The notes under the pieces: generated by a model
What the model saw: only the letters and a program-made list of their open reading frames with translations
Database searches by the model: none
Told to the model about the DNA's origin: nothing
Translations under genes and position numbers: made by a program
NCBI RefSeq assembly: GCF_003702045.1
Contig: NZ_RBTP01000022.1
Location: 62,001 to 126,000 of the forward strand
Reading direction: 5' to 3'
Length of the DNA stretch: 64,000 nucleotides
Source of the DNA: Pseudomonas viridiflava
Lineage (GTDB): Bacteria; Pseudomonadota; Gammaproteobacteria; Pseudomonadales; Pseudomonadaceae
Part shown: in pieces, positions 24,584-33,891 of the stretch
Layout of the letters: every line of letters begins with the position of its first letter
Numbering within the stretch: position 1 is the first letter of the stretch

Positions 24584-25366
24584 ATGACTATCACCCTCAA
24601 AACGCCTGAAGACATCGAAAAGATGCGCATTGCCGGTCGTCTCGCCGCTGACGTTCTGGAAATGATCGGCCCTTATGTGAAGCCCGGCGTCACCACTGAA
24701 GAGCTGGACCGCATCTGCCACGACTACATTGTCAACGAACAGAAGGCCATACCTGCGCCGCTCAACTATAAAGGCTTCCCCAAATCGATCTGCACCTCGA
24801 TCAATCAAGTGGTCTGCCACGGCATTCCCGGGGAAAAGCAGCTCAAGAATGGCGACACGCTGAACATCGATGTCACGGTCATCAAGGATGGCTATCACGG
24901 TGACACCAGCAAGATGTTTCACGTGGGCACCGTGCCGGTGTGGGCCGAGCGCCTGTCGAAGGTCACCCAAGAGTGCCTTTATAAAGCCATCGAGATCGTT
25001 CGCCCTGGCACAAAACTGGGCGATATTGGTGCCGTTATTCAGAAGCATGCGGAAAAGAACGGTTTTTCCGTGGTTCGCGAGTTCTGTGGTCACGGCATCG
25101 GCAAGGTGTTTCATGAAGAGCCGCAAGTCATGCACTTTGGCGAGGCAGGCACCGGTATCGAACTGCTCGAAGGGATGACATTCACCATCGAGCCAATGAT
25201 CAATCAGGGCAAGGCCGATACAAAAATCCTCGGTGACGGCTGGACGGCGATCACCAAGGACCGCAAGCTCTCGGCCCAATGGGAGCATACGATTCTGGTG
25301 ACGGCTGACGGGTACGAGATATTCACCCTGCGCAGCGATGACACCATTGCACACAAATCGCCGTGA
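24584..25366 (+). CDS. map: Methionine aminopeptidase, type I
   Basis: Removes the initiator methionine from nascent proteins. The 260-residue protein has all expected catalytic residues: His79, and metal ligands Asp96, Asp107, His170, Glu203 and Glu234, with the motifs CGHGIG and EPMIN. Divergently transcribed from rpsB and followed by glnD after 46 bp, the standard order near rpsB in proteobacteria. Confidence 0.98.
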   Translation: MTITLKTPEDIEKMRIAGRLAADVLEMIGPYVKPGVTTEELDRICHDYIVNEQKAIPAPLNYKGFPKSICTSINQVVCHGIPGEKQLKNGDTLNIDVTVIKDGYHGDTSKMFHVGTVPVWAERLSKVTQECLYKAIEIVRPGTKLGDIGAVIQKHAEKNGFSVVREFCGHGIGKVFHEEPQVMHFGEAGTGIELLEGMTFTIEPMINQGKADTKILGDGWTAITKDRKLSAQWEHTILVTADGYEIFTLRSDDTIAHKSP

Positions 25367-25412
25367 GTGATCGATAGACCGTTCAACAGCCCGACACGAG
25401 GAAAGCCGCTCC

Positions 25413-28109
25413 ATGCCGCAGGTAGATCCCGATTTGTTCGACCGCGGCCAGTTCCAGGCCGAACTGGCGCTGAAAGCCAGCCCCATCGCTGCGTTCAAGA
25501 AAGCCATCCGCAATGCACGGGAAGTGCTGGACGAGCGTTTCCGGTCGGGCCGCGACATACGTCGCCTGATCGAGGATCGCGCCTGGTTCGTCGACAATAT
25601 CCTGTGCAAGGCATGGGATCAGTTCGACTGGAGCGAAGACGCAGACATCGCACTTCTGGCGGTGGGTGGCTATGGCCGGGGCGAATTGCACCCCTACTCC
25701 GACATTGACCTGCTGATTCTGCTGGACAGCGCCGATCACGAAATCTTTCGCGAGCCCATCGAGCGGTTTCTGACCCTGCTGTGGGACATCGGCCTTGAAG
25801 TCGGACAAAGCGTGCGCTCGGTGGATGAATGCGCTCAGGAAGGCCTGGCCGATCTCACCGTCATCACCAACCTGATGGAAAGCCGCACCATTGCCGGTCC
25901 CGAGCGTTTGCGTCAGCGCATGCTCGAAGTGACCAGCCCGCGCCATATGTGGCCAAGCAAGGACTTCTTCCTGGCCAAGCGTGCCGAGCAGAAAAGCCGC
26001 CACCACAAGTACAACGACACCGAATATAACCTTGAGCCCAACGTAAAGGGCTCCCCCGGCGGGCTGCGGGATATCCAGACGATACTCTGGGTCGCCCGGC
26101 GTCAGTACGGCACTCTGAACCTGCACGCCCTGGCAGGTGAAGGCTTTCTGCTGGAGAGTGAAAACAACCTGCTCGCCTCGTCCCAGGAATTCCTGTGGAA
26201 AGTGCGTTACGCCCTCCACATGCTGGCAGGACGCTCCGAAGACCGCCTACTGTTCGATTACCAGCGAAGCATCGCCGATCTGCTGGGCTATCAGGACAAC
26301 GACGCCAAGCTCGCCATAGAACGCTTCATGCAGAAGTACTATCGCGTGGTGATGAGCATCGCCGAGCTGAGCGACCTGATCATCCAGCACTTCGAAGAAG
26401 TCATCCTCTCCGACGACAGTGGTACACCCCAACCGCTCAATTCACGCTTCCAGCTGCATGACGGTTATATAGAAGCCACGCACCCCAACGTATTCAAGCG
26501 CACCCCGTTCGCCATGATCGAGATTTTCGTGCTGATGGCCCAGCACCCGGAGATCAAGGGCGTACGCGCCGACACCATTCGCCTGCTGCGTGAACACCGG
26601 CACCTGATCAACGACGATTTCCGCAACGACATTCGCAACACCAGCCTGTTCATCGAGCTGTTCAAGTGCGAAATCGGCATTCATCGCAACCTGCGGCGCA
26701 TGAACCGCTACGGCATCCTGGGTCTGTACCTTCCGGAATTCGGCCACATCGTCGGGCAGATGCAGCATGACCTGTTCCACATCTATACGGTGGATGCGCA
26801 CACGCTGAATCTGATCAAGCATCTGCGCAAACTGCAGTACACCGAGGTGTCGGAGAAATTCCCGCTGGCCAGCAAGATCATGGGCCGCCTGCCGAAACCT
26901 GAACTGATCTACCTGGCCGGTCTGTATCACGACATCGGCAAGGGCCGTGGCGGTGATCACTCCGAGCTGGGCGCTGTGGATGCCGAAGCCTTTGGCACCC
27001 GTCACCATCTACCCGCCTGGGACACCCGGCTGATCGTCTGGCTGGTGAGCAATCACCTGGTCATGTCGACCACCGCGCAGCGCAAGGACCTCTCCGACCC
27101 GCAGGTCATTCATGACTTCGCCCAGTTCGTCGGTGATGAAGTGCATCTGGACTACCTGTATGTGCTGACCGTGGCCGATATCAACGCAACCAACCCGACG
27201 CTCTGGAACTCGTGGCGCGCCAGCCTGCTGCGCCAGCTGTACACCGAAACCAAACGCGCCCTGCGCCGCGGCCTTGAAAACCCGGTCGACCGCGAAGAAC
27301 AGATTCGCCGCACGCAAATCGCTGCACTGGACATTCTGGTGCGAAACGGCACCGACCCCGATGATGTCGAGCAACTGTGGTCAGCATTGGGCGACGACTA
27401 TTTCCTGCGCCACACCGCCGGTGACGTGGCCTGGCACAGCGATGCAATCCTGCAACAGCCCGCCGATGGTGGCCCGCTGGTCCTGATCAAGGAAACCACG
27501 CAGCGGGAATTCGAAGGCGGTACGCAGATCTTCATCTACGCGCCCGACCAGCATGACTTCTTTGCGGTGACCGTGGCGGCAATGGACCAGTTGAACCTGA
27601 ACATTCACGACGCACGCATCATTACGTCCAGCAGCAAGTTCACGCTCGATACGTATATTGTGCTGGACAACGAAGGCGGTTCGATTGGCGACAACCCGGT
27701 ACGCGTTCAGGAAATCCGCGAAGGCCTGACCGAAGCGCTGCGCAATCCGGACGATTACCCGACCATCATCAAACGGCGCGTCCCCCGGCAACTCAAGCAT
27801 TTTGCCTTTGCGCCGCAAGTGACGATTCATAACGATGCGCAGCGTCCGGTTACGGTGCTCGAACTGCTTGCACCAGACCGTCCGGGCCTGCTGGCGCGCA
27901 TCGGCAAGATTTTTCTGGAGTTCGACCTGTCACTGCAGAATGCCAAGATTGCGACACTTGGGGAGCGAGTGGAAGACGTGTTCTTTATCACCGACGCCGA
28001 CAACCACCCTTTGTCCGATCCGCAACTGTGCAGCCGATTGCAGGAGGCGATCATCAAGCAACTGAGCGTCAATTCGCAGCCAAGTGGCGAATTGCGCATC
28101 AGCATTTAA
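25413..28109 (+). CDS. glnD: PII uridylyltransferase/uridylyl-removing enzyme
   Basis: Bifunctional nitrogen sensor that uridylylates or deuridylylates PII (GlnB/GlnK) according to glutamine. The 898-residue protein has the N-terminal nucleotidyltransferase motif [15 protein letters not shown] (85-99), the HD hydrolase domain with His506-Asp507 in [12 protein letters not shown], and two C-terminal ACT domains ([18 protein letters not shown] and [17 protein letters not shown]) for glutamine sensing. A GAGGAAAG Shine-Dalgarno precedes the ATG by about nine bases. All domains are intact. Confidence 0.98.
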   Translation: MPQVDPDLFDRGQFQAELALKASPIAAFKKAIRNAREVLDERFRSGRDIRRLIEDRAWFVDNILCKAWDQFDWSEDADIALLAVGGYGRGELHPYSDIDLLILLDSADHEIFREPIERFLTLLWDIGLEVGQSVRSVDECAQEGLADLTVITNLMESRTIAGPERLRQRMLEVTSPRHMWPSKDFFLAKRAEQKSRHHKYNDTEYNLEPNVKGSPGGLRDIQTILWVARRQYGTLNLHALAGEGFLLESENNLLASSQEFLWKVRYALHMLAGRSEDRLLFDYQRSIADLLGYQDNDAKLAIERFMQKYYRVVMSIAELSDLIIQHFEEVILSDDSGTPQPLNSRFQLHDGYIEATHPNVFKRTPFAMIEIFVLMAQHPEIKGVRADTIRLLREHRHLINDDFRNDIRNTSLFIELFKCEIGIHRNLRRMNRYGILGLYLPEFGHIVGQMQHDLFHIYTVDAHTLNLIKHLRKLQYTEVSEKFPLASKIMGRLPKPELIYLAGLYHDIGKGRGGDHSELGAVDAEAFGTRHHLPAWDTRLIVWLVSNHLVMSTTAQRKDLSDPQVIHDFAQFVGDEVHLDYLYVLTVADINATNPTLWNSWRASLLRQLYTETKRALRRGLENPVDREEQIRRTQIAALDILVRNGTDPDDVEQLWSALGDDYFLRHTAGDVAWHSDAILQQPADGGPLVLIKETTQREFEGGTQIFIYAPDQHDFFAVTVAAMDQLNLNIHDARIITSSSKFTLDTYIVLDNEGGSIGDNPVRVQEIREGLTEALRNPDDYPTIIKRRVPRQLKHFAFAPQVTIHNDAQRPVTVLELLAPDRPGLLARIGKIFLEFDLSLQNAKIATLGERVEDVFFITDADNHPLSDPQLCSRLQEAIIKQLSVNSQPSGELRISI

Positions 28110-28140
28110 CCTTCGACGCAGTCCTTGAGAGCTTTACCTC

Positions 28141-29334
28141 ATGAACCACGCCATGCAATTGCTACAGCCTTATCCGTTCGAGAAGCTCCGCGCTCTGCTG
28201 GGCAGCGTGACGCCCAATCCGGAAAAACGTCCGGTTGCACTGTCCATTGGCGAACCCAAGCACCGTTCGCCTGATTTTGTCGCCAAAGCGCTGGCTGACA
28301 ATCTAGACCAGATGGCGGTCTATCCCACCACCCTGGGCATTCCCGCACTGCGTGAAGCGATAGCAGGCTGGTGCACGCGCAGGTTCGATCTGCCTGAAGG
28401 CTGGATGGACCCGGCGCGCAATGTGCTGCCGGTCAACGGCACCCGCGAGGCGCTGTTTGCCTTTACCCAGACCGTGGTCAACCGCAGTGACGACGGACTG
28501 GTCGTCAGCCCCAACCCGTTCTACCAGATCTACGAGGGCGCAGCGTTTCTGGCTGGCGCACACCCTCACTATCTGCCGTGCCTGAGCGAAAACGGCTTCA
28601 ACCCCGACTTCGATGCCGTAACGCCGGACATCTGGAAACGCTGCCAGATTCTGTTCCTCTGCTCACCCGGCAACCCGACGGGCGCGCTGATCCCGGTCGA
28701 AACCCTGAAGAAACTGATCACCCTGGCAGACGAATACGATTTCGTGATCGCCGCCGACGAGTGCTACAGCGAGCTTTACTTTGACGAGCAGACGCCGCCG
28801 CCCGGTCTGCTCAGTGCGTGCGTCGAACTGGGTCGCCAGGATTTCAAGCGCTGCGTGGTGTTCCACAGCCTGTCCAAGCGCTCCAACCTGCCTGGGCTGC
28901 GTTCGGGCTTTGTGGCGGGCGATGCAGACATTCTCAAAGCGTTCCTGCTGTATCGCACTTACCACGGTTGCGCCATGCCGGTACAAACCCAACTGGCCAG
29001 TATCGCCGCCTGGAATGACGAAGCGCACGTGCGCGCCAATCGTGACCTGTACCGCGAGAAATTCGATGCCGTTCTGGATATTCTCTCCCCAGTGCTGGAT
29101 GTGCAGCGCCCGGACGGCGGTTTCTACCTGTGGCCAGATGTAGGCACGGACGACGCCGCTTTCTGCCGCGACCTGTACGTCGACCAGCATGTCACTGTCG
29201 TTCCCGGCTCTTATCTGTCGCGTGAAGTGGACGGTGTCAATCCAGGCAAAGGCCGGGTTCGCCTGGCATTGGTGGCTCCTCTTGCAGAGTGCATCGAGGC
29301 CGCCGAGCGGATACGCGACTTCGTACGCAAGTAA
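28141..29334 (+). CDS. dapC: Succinyldiaminopimelate transaminase
   Basis: PLP-dependent class I/II aminotransferase converting N-succinyl-2-amino-6-ketopimelate to N-succinyl-diaminopimelate in lysine and peptidoglycan precursor synthesis. The 397-residue protein has the PLP lysine at 246 (SLSKRSNLPG) and the CSPGNPTG substrate loop. The specific function is inferred from context: dapD and dapE lie within 7 kb on the same strand, and glnD-dapC is the usual Pseudomonas pair. Ends in a hairpin terminator. Confidence 0.93.
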   Translation: MNHAMQLLQPYPFEKLRALLGSVTPNPEKRPVALSIGEPKHRSPDFVAKALADNLDQMAVYPTTLGIPALREAIAGWCTRRFDLPEGWMDPARNVLPVNGTREALFAFTQTVVNRSDDGLVVSPNPFYQIYEGAAFLAGAHPHYLPCLSENGFNPDFDAVTPDIWKRCQILFLCSPGNPTGALIPVETLKKLITLADEYDFVIAADECYSELYFDEQTPPPGLLSACVELGRQDFKRCVVFHSLSKRSNLPGLRSGFVAGDADILKAFLLYRTYHGCAMPVQTQLASIAAWNDEAHVRANRDLYREKFDAVLDILSPVLDVQRPDGGFYLWPDVGTDDAAFCRDLYVDQHVTVVPGSYLSREVDGVNPGKGRVRLALVAPLAECIEAAERIRDFVRK

Positions 29335-29342
29335 GCCAGACG

Positions 29343-29376
29343 CTGCGCCGCCTGCCCCTGTGCGGCGCAGTATTTA
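29343..29376 (+). terminator. Terminator after dapC
   Basis: A 9-bp perfect stem CTGCGCCGC / GCGGCGCAG with a 10-base loop is followed by TATTTAT. It sits eight bases past the dapC stop and probably ends the map-glnD-dapC transcripts. Confidence 0.7.
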
Positions 29377-29406
29377 TGTAACACCAGCAGCGCCTAGCAG
29401 CTGGTT

Positions 29407-29440
29407 ATCTTCGTGCCTTACTTATCACCCACACGAAGAT
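29407..29440 (+). promoter_or_regulatory. Inverted repeat over the ribosome-binding site of the metalloprotease gene
   Basis: ATCTTCGTG (29407-29415) and CACGAAGAT (29432-29440) form a perfect 9-bp inverted repeat with a 16-base spacer. The right arm contains GAAG, the only Shine-Dalgarno-like sequence, nine bases before the ATG at 29448. In RNA the hairpin would bury the ribosome-binding site; in DNA it could be an operator. Both roles are inference. Confidence 0.5.
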
Positions 29441-29447
29441 CAACTGC

Positions 29448-30275
29448 ATGTCAGATCCAACCCCTCTCCCAACCCTGCCCATGCTGTGCTCCATGCGAGA
29501 CGCAGCGGACTATCAGGCGTCCTACGAAGCGGCAATAGGCGAAAACCCGGCCAATGCGGCTATCACCCCGACCTATGAATCTGAAACGGGCTACGTATCG
29601 GAAACCGGTGAACGCCAACCCCGCATCCTGGTGGCCTTCAATAAGTACTGGTCTCGCGGACGAACCTTGAAAATCGCGTTTCCTAAAAACCCACCTGCCC
29701 CGCTGACCCAGCCAATCATCGATGCCGCGCGTAAATGGCTGCCCCATGTGAACCTGAAATTCGAGTTTGTGACCAGTGGTCACAGCGACATCCGCATTGG
29801 CCTGAACACCCGACTGAACTGGAGCGAAGTGGGGACTGACGCCCTGTTGGTCCCGCAGGATCAAAGCACGATGGAGTTCAACTTCACGGAGATCTTTGAA
29901 AACGACTTGAGCCCCAAACCCGAACTGGAACGTATCGTTCTGCATGAGTTCGGACATGCACTGGGCGCTGTCCATGAACACCAACATCCGGACGCGAAAA
30001 TCCCGTGGAATGAGCCGCTACTGCGCCAATTGCTGGCCCAGGCCGGCTACAGCGAAGAGCTGATCGCCAGGAATTTTCTGGATCAATATGAAGCGGCGGA
30101 CTTTCACTACACCGCCTATGACCGTGATTCGATCATGCACTTCGACATCCCCAATGCGTTGACGCTGGGCGATTTTGAAGTGATCAATATTGGCAAGACG
30201 CTGAGCACTAAAGACATCGAATTTATGAAGTCGATTTATCCTGACCGCAACAACTCAAAATTCGAACAACCGTAA
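29448..30275 (+). CDS. Astacin-like zinc metalloprotease (metzincin)
   Basis: A 275-residue protein with the extended metzincin zinc site HEFGHALGAVHEH (His166, Glu167, His170, His176, then Glu177, as in astacins, family M12A) and a Met-turn DSIMHF (Met230). Upstream segments (RTLKIAF, WLPHVNLKFEFV, SDIRIGL) fit the beta strands of the catalytic domain. No signal peptide or propeptide is recognisable, so secretion, if any, would need a leaderless route. It sits between dapC and an ArsC-like gene, a site not expected to hold a protease, and probably is accessory. Substrate unknown. Confidence 0.85.
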   Translation: MSDPTPLPTLPMLCSMRDAADYQASYEAAIGENPANAAITPTYESETGYVSETGERQPRILVAFNKYWSRGRTLKIAFPKNPPAPLTQPIIDAARKWLPHVNLKFEFVTSGHSDIRIGLNTRLNWSEVGTDALLVPQDQSTMEFNFTEIFENDLSPKPELERIVLHEFGHALGAVHEHQHPDAKIPWNEPLLRQLLAQAGYSEELIARNFLDQYEAADFHYTAYDRDSIMHFDIPNALTLGDFEVINIGKTLSTKDIEFMKSIYPDRNNSKFEQP

Positions 30276-30300
30276 CGCCGTCAGACGTTGCGTTGAAATG

Positions 30301-30335
30301 CGCGCCACGTATCGCGATCTGCGGCACGTGGCGCG
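30301..30335. terminator. Hairpin between convergent genes
   Basis: CGCGCCACGT and ACGTGGCGCG form a perfect 10-bp stem with a 15-base loop, located between the metalloprotease and the small convergent gene on the other strand. There is no T-run, so it may act as a bidirectional but weak or Rho-assisted terminator. Confidence 0.45.
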
Positions 30336-30351
30336 ACTGACCAGATGAAGC

Positions 30352-30582
30352 CTAATCCCGGACTCTCAAAGTCTCACCGATCCATCCAACAGCCCAACTG
30401 ACGGGATCATGGGATCTCATCGGCAACAGCGGTTTTCCTTCCCGCGCCGCCATTCGTCCTTCGATCTCCGCCTGGCTGTGGATCCAGATGGTGTTCTGCT
30501 TAAAGCCTTCCGCGCGTTGACGTTCCCTGTAATAACGTTGTCGGATAAGCGCCGCTTCCCTCTTCTTTTCTTGTTCAGACAT
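30352..30582 (-). CDS. Small protein of unknown function, possible ribbon-helix-helix fold
   Basis: A 76-residue protein, basic and helical at the N-terminus (EKKREAALIRQRYYRERQRA), then GFKQNTIWIHSQAEIEGRMA, a short strand followed by a helix as in MetJ/Arc-type DNA-binding proteins, and a hydrophobic C-terminal SWAVGWIGETL. ATG at 30582. I do not recognise the family; the fold suggestion is inference from pattern only. Convergent with the metalloprotease gene and divergent from the ArsC-like gene. Confidence 0.6.
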   Translation of the reverse strand: MSEQEKKREAALIRQRYYRERQRAEGFKQNTIWIHSQAEIEGRMAAREGKPLLPMRSHDPVSWAVGWIGETLRVRD

Positions 30583-30796
30583 AACGCACCCGATCTTACA
30601 TGTGGAACATCATCATTGCCCGTTACCGCCTGTCGCTCAAGTGTCAGGTGAGTGAAATGTTCTTCACCTACTGTGGTCCGGGCAACTGCGCCAGACAGCC
30701 AAGGCGCTCGGGACGCTGACGTGGCATAATCACCGGCTAAATTTCCTGGGAGGTAATGGGGACTGTCCAGAGCTATCAATCGCCCCATACAAAACA

Positions 30797-31144
30797 ATGA
30801 CTTACACCCTATTTGGCATAAAAGCCTGCGACACCATGAAAAAAGCGCGTACCTGGCTCGATGAAAACGCCGTCGGTTACGATTTTCATGACTACAAGAC
30901 GCAGGGCATCGACCGCGAACACCTGGAGCAGTGGTGCAATGAGCACGGCTGGCAAGTGGTGCTCAACCGGGCAGGTACGACGTTTCGCAAGCTCGACGAT
31001 GCGCAGAAAGCGGATATCGATCAGGCCAAGGCCATCGAACTGATGCACGCGCAACCGTCCATGATCAAGCGCCCCGTGCTCGATCTGGGCGACAAGACCC
31101 TGATTGGCTTCAAACCAGACCTGTACAAAGCGGCCATTCAGTAA
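30797..31144 (+). CDS. ArsC/Spx family protein (YffB-like)
   Basis: A 115-residue thioredoxin-fold protein of the ArsC family with a single N-terminal cysteine, Cys11, in GIKACDTMKKA, the position of the arsenate reductase nucleophile. The length and the RPVLDLGDKTLIGFKPD C-terminus match the YffB branch, for which a thiol-reductase role using glutathione has been suggested rather than arsenate resistance. No other ars gene is near. It precedes dapD by 44 bp and is probably co-transcribed with it. Confidence 0.88.
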   Translation: MTYTLFGIKACDTMKKARTWLDENAVGYDFHDYKTQGIDREHLEQWCNEHGWQVVLNRAGTTFRKLDDAQKADIDQAKAIELMHAQPSMIKRPVLDLGDKTLIGFKPDLYKAAIQ

Positions 31145-31188
31145 GCCGGGACGCTTCTGATAGCCCTAGATAAGTTAAGAGGTATTCC

Positions 31189-32223
31189 ATGTCCACTACC
31201 CTGTTCAGCCTGGCCTTCGGCGTTGGCACTCAAAACCGTGAAGGCGCCTGGCTGGAAGTGTTCTACGCACAGCCAGTGATCAATCCATCGGCAGAACTGA
31301 TCGCGGCCATCGCGCCAGCGCTGGGCTACACCGGTGGTAATCAAGCGATCACGTTCAACGTCGATCAATCCTACAAATTGGCTGACGCGGTCAAGTCGGT
31401 CGATGCCACGCAGGCTGCTCTTCTCAACCGTCTGGCAGAAAGCCACAAGCCGCTGGTTGCGACCCTGCTGGCTGAAGATGCGCCGCTGACCTCGACCCCT
31501 GAGGCCTACCTGAAACTGCACCTGCTGTCGCATCGTCTGGTCAAGCCGCACGGTCTGAACCTGACCGGCATCTTTCCGCTGCTGCCCAACGTGGCATGGA
31601 CCAGCCAGGGCGCAGTGGACCTGAGCGAGCTGGCCGAACGTCAATTGGAAGCGCGCCTCAAAGGCGAACTGCTCGAAGTGTTCTCGGTGGATAAGTTCCC
31701 AAAAATGACCGATTACGTGGTGCCGAGCGGCGTGCGCATCGCTGACAGCGCTCGCGTACGCCTGGGTGCCTACATCGGCGAAGGCACCACCGTAATGCAT
31801 GAAGGTTTCGTCAACTTCAACGGCGGCACCGAAGGCCCGGGCATGATCGAAGGGCGTGTCTCTGCGGGCGTGTTCGTCGGCAAGGGTTCGGACCTGGGTG
31901 GCGGCTGCTCGACAATGGGTACGTTGTCCGGTGGCGGCAATATCATCATCAAGGTCGGCGAAGGCTGCCTGATCGGTGCCAACGCCGGTATCGGCATCCC
32001 GTTGGGTGATCGCAATACCGTCGAGTCTGGACTGTACGTGACCGCAGGTACCAAAGTGGCCCTGCTCGACGAGAACAACGAGCTGGTCAAAATCGTCAAG
32101 GCGCGCGACCTGGCCGGTCAAAGCGACCTGTTGTTCCGTCGCAATTCGCAGACCGGCGCAGTGGAGTGCAAGACCCACAAGTCGGCCGTGGAGCTGAACG
32201 AAGCACTGCACGCTCACAACTGA
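31189..32223 (+). CDS. dapD: Tetrahydrodipicolinate N-succinyltransferase
   Basis: Catalyses the CoA-dependent succinylation that begins the succinylase branch of lysine and diaminopimelate synthesis. The 344-residue protein belongs to the long DapD subtype found in Pseudomonas, with an N-terminal domain, then a left-handed beta helix (GAYIGEGTTVMHEGFVNFNG, GVFVGKGSDLGGGCSTMGTL, GCLIGANAGIGIPLG). The Shine-Dalgarno-like AAGAGG lies just before the ATG. Downstream csdA starts 58 bp later. Confidence 0.96.
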   Translation: MSTTLFSLAFGVGTQNREGAWLEVFYAQPVINPSAELIAAIAPALGYTGGNQAITFNVDQSYKLADAVKSVDATQAALLNRLAESHKPLVATLLAEDAPLTSTPEAYLKLHLLSHRLVKPHGLNLTGIFPLLPNVAWTSQGAVDLSELAERQLEARLKGELLEVFSVDKFPKMTDYVVPSGVRIADSARVRLGAYIGEGTTVMHEGFVNFNGGTEGPGMIEGRVSAGVFVGKGSDLGGGCSTMGTLSGGGNIIIKVGEGCLIGANAGIGIPLGDRNTVESGLYVTAGTKVALLDENNELVKIVKARDLAGQSDLLFRRNSQTGAVECKTHKSAVELNEALHAHN

Positions 32224-32281
32224 TGCCGTGTGCGGGTTCGAGGCGCAGCATCCGAACCCGCTTCACCGAGCTGGACGAATC

Positions 32282-33487
32282 ATGCCCCTTCCTTCCCCCT
32301 GGCGCGCTGACTTTCCTGCCATCGCCGCCTTGCAACGGCAAGGCCAGACCTATCTGGACAATGCCGCCACCACGCAAAAACCTCAGGTGCTGATCGATGC
32401 CCTGACTCATTACTACGCAAGCGGTGCCGCCAATGTGCATCGTGCGCAGCATCTGCCTGGCGCGCACGCCACCCAGGCCTTCGAAGACAGTCGCAGCAAG
32501 ATCGCCCACTGGCTCAATGCGGGCGACTGCGGACAGATCATCTTCACTCATGGCGCGACGTCTGCGCTCAACCTGCTTGCCTATGGCCTGGCGCACGAGT
32601 TCGAGGCGGGCGATGAAATCGTGATCAGCGCGCTGGAACATCACGCCAATCTGTTGCCTTGGCAACAGCTGGCGCAGCGACTGGATCTGAAGCTCGTGAT
32701 CCTGCCACTCGACACGCATGGCGTGATTGACTGTGTAACGGCCGCTCACCTGATCGGCCCTCGTACCCGGTTACTGGCGGTCAGTCAGCTTTCCAATGTC
32801 CTTGGCACTTGGCAGCCTTTGCCGCGCCTCATCGCTCTGGCCAAGGCCCAAGGCGCTTTTACCGTGGTGGACGGCTCGCAAGGCGTGGTTCACGGCCGTC
32901 ACGACGTCCAGGCGCTGGGCTGCGACTTTTACGTATTCTCAAGCCACAAGCTGTATGGCCCTGAGGGGCTCGGCGTGCTTTTCGGCCGAAATGACGCACT
33001 GCCCAGCCTCACGCACTGGCAGTACGGTGGCGAGATGGTCCTGACCGCCGATTATCATCATTCGAAGTTTCGCCCTGCCCCGCTGGGCTTCGAGGCCGGC
33101 ACGCCTCCCATCGCCAGCGTGATCGGCTTGGGCGCAACACTGGATTACCTCGAAAGCCTGGACCATCAGGCAGTGGCAGACCATGAACTCAAGCTGCATC
33201 GCCGCCTGCTGGAAGGCTTGCAACAGCGTGACGGCATCCGCGTGCTGGGCTCCCCCGATCTGGCGCTGGTGAGCTTCGTCGTGGACGGCGTGCACAATGC
33301 CGATCTCGCCCACCTGCTGACAGAACAGGGCATCGCAGTACGTGCTGGCCACCACTGCGCGATGCCGCTGCTCAAGGGCCTTGGTCTGCCGGGCGCCATC
33401 CGTGCTTCGCTGGCGCTGTACAACGATTCCGATGACCTGCTGCAATTTTTCGCAGCGCTGGATCAAGCACTGGAACTGCTCAGATGA
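32282..33487 (+). CDS. csdA: Cysteine desulfurase, CsdA/SufS family (group II)
   Basis: PLP enzyme that removes sulfur from cysteine as a persulfide for delivery to acceptors. Start at 32282 (MPLPSPWRADFPAI) gives 401 residues; an 18-residue upstream extension overlaps the leader and is unlikely. PLP lysine is Lys223 in SSHKLYGPEG and the catalytic cysteine is Cys359 in RAGHHCAMP, on a short group II loop. The stop overlaps the next ATG (ATGA), and the partner is SufE/CsdE-like, so this is the CSD rather than the full SUF system: no sufBCD is nearby. Confidence 0.95.
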   Translation: MPLPSPWRADFPAIAALQRQGQTYLDNAATTQKPQVLIDALTHYYASGAANVHRAQHLPGAHATQAFEDSRSKIAHWLNAGDCGQIIFTHGATSALNLLAYGLAHEFEAGDEIVISALEHHANLLPWQQLAQRLDLKLVILPLDTHGVIDCVTAAHLIGPRTRLLAVSQLSNVLGTWQPLPRLIALAKAQGAFTVVDGSQGVVHGRHDVQALGCDFYVFSSHKLYGPEGLGVLFGRNDALPSLTHWQYGGEMVLTADYHHSKFRPAPLGFEAGTPPIASVIGLGATLDYLESLDHQAVADHELKLHRRLLEGLQQRDGIRVLGSPDLALVSFVVDGVHNADLAHLLTEQGIAVRAGHHCAMPLLKGLGLPGAIRASLALYNDSDDLLQFFAALDQALELLR

Positions 33488-33891
33488 GCCTGCCAGCAGC
33501 GGCACAAACAGCGCTCGATACGTTTGGTCAGTTGCAAGGCTGGGAACAGCGGGCACGGCTGTTGATGCAATGGGGCGACCGGCTCCCGGCATTAAGCGAC
33601 GACGAAAAGTCGGACGAGCATCTGGTTCACGGCTGTGAAAGCAAAGTCTGGCTAACCGGTGAAGTCAACGCAGGTCACTGGCGTTTTCGTGCCAGCAGCG
33701 ATGCGCGCCTGATACGCGGTCTGGTTGCCCTGCTGCTGGCGCGGGTTGACGGGTTGTCAGCCGAAGAGCTGCACGCCGTGGATTTGCCGGGCTGGTTCAG
33801 CCAACTGGGCCTGAGTCGTCAGTTATCGCCTTCGCGCAGCAACGGCCTGAATGCCGTGCTGCAGAAAATGCGTGAACTCACTCATGCCTGA
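33484..33891 (+). CDS. csdE: Sulfur acceptor protein CsdE/SufE
   Basis: A 135-residue SufE-fold protein that accepts the persulfide from the cysteine desulfurase, with nucleophile Cys51 in VHGCESKVW. Translationally coupled to csdA through a four-base overlap. The last ten bases overlap the 3' end of the convergent tcdA gene. In E. coli, CsdE also binds the TcdA (CsdL) protein, which matches this neighbourhood. Confidence 0.94.
   Translation: MSLPAAAQTALDTFGQLQGWEQRARLLMQWGDRLPALSDDEKSDEHLVHGCESKVWLTGEVNAGHWRFRASSDARLIRGLVALLLARVDGLSAEELHAVDLPGWFSQLGLSRQLSPSRSNGLNAVLQKMRELTHA

Noticed and set aside
30797..31144. An arsenic resistance locus
   Set aside because: The gene is of the YffB branch of the ArsC family, and no arsR, arsB or arsH genes are nearby.
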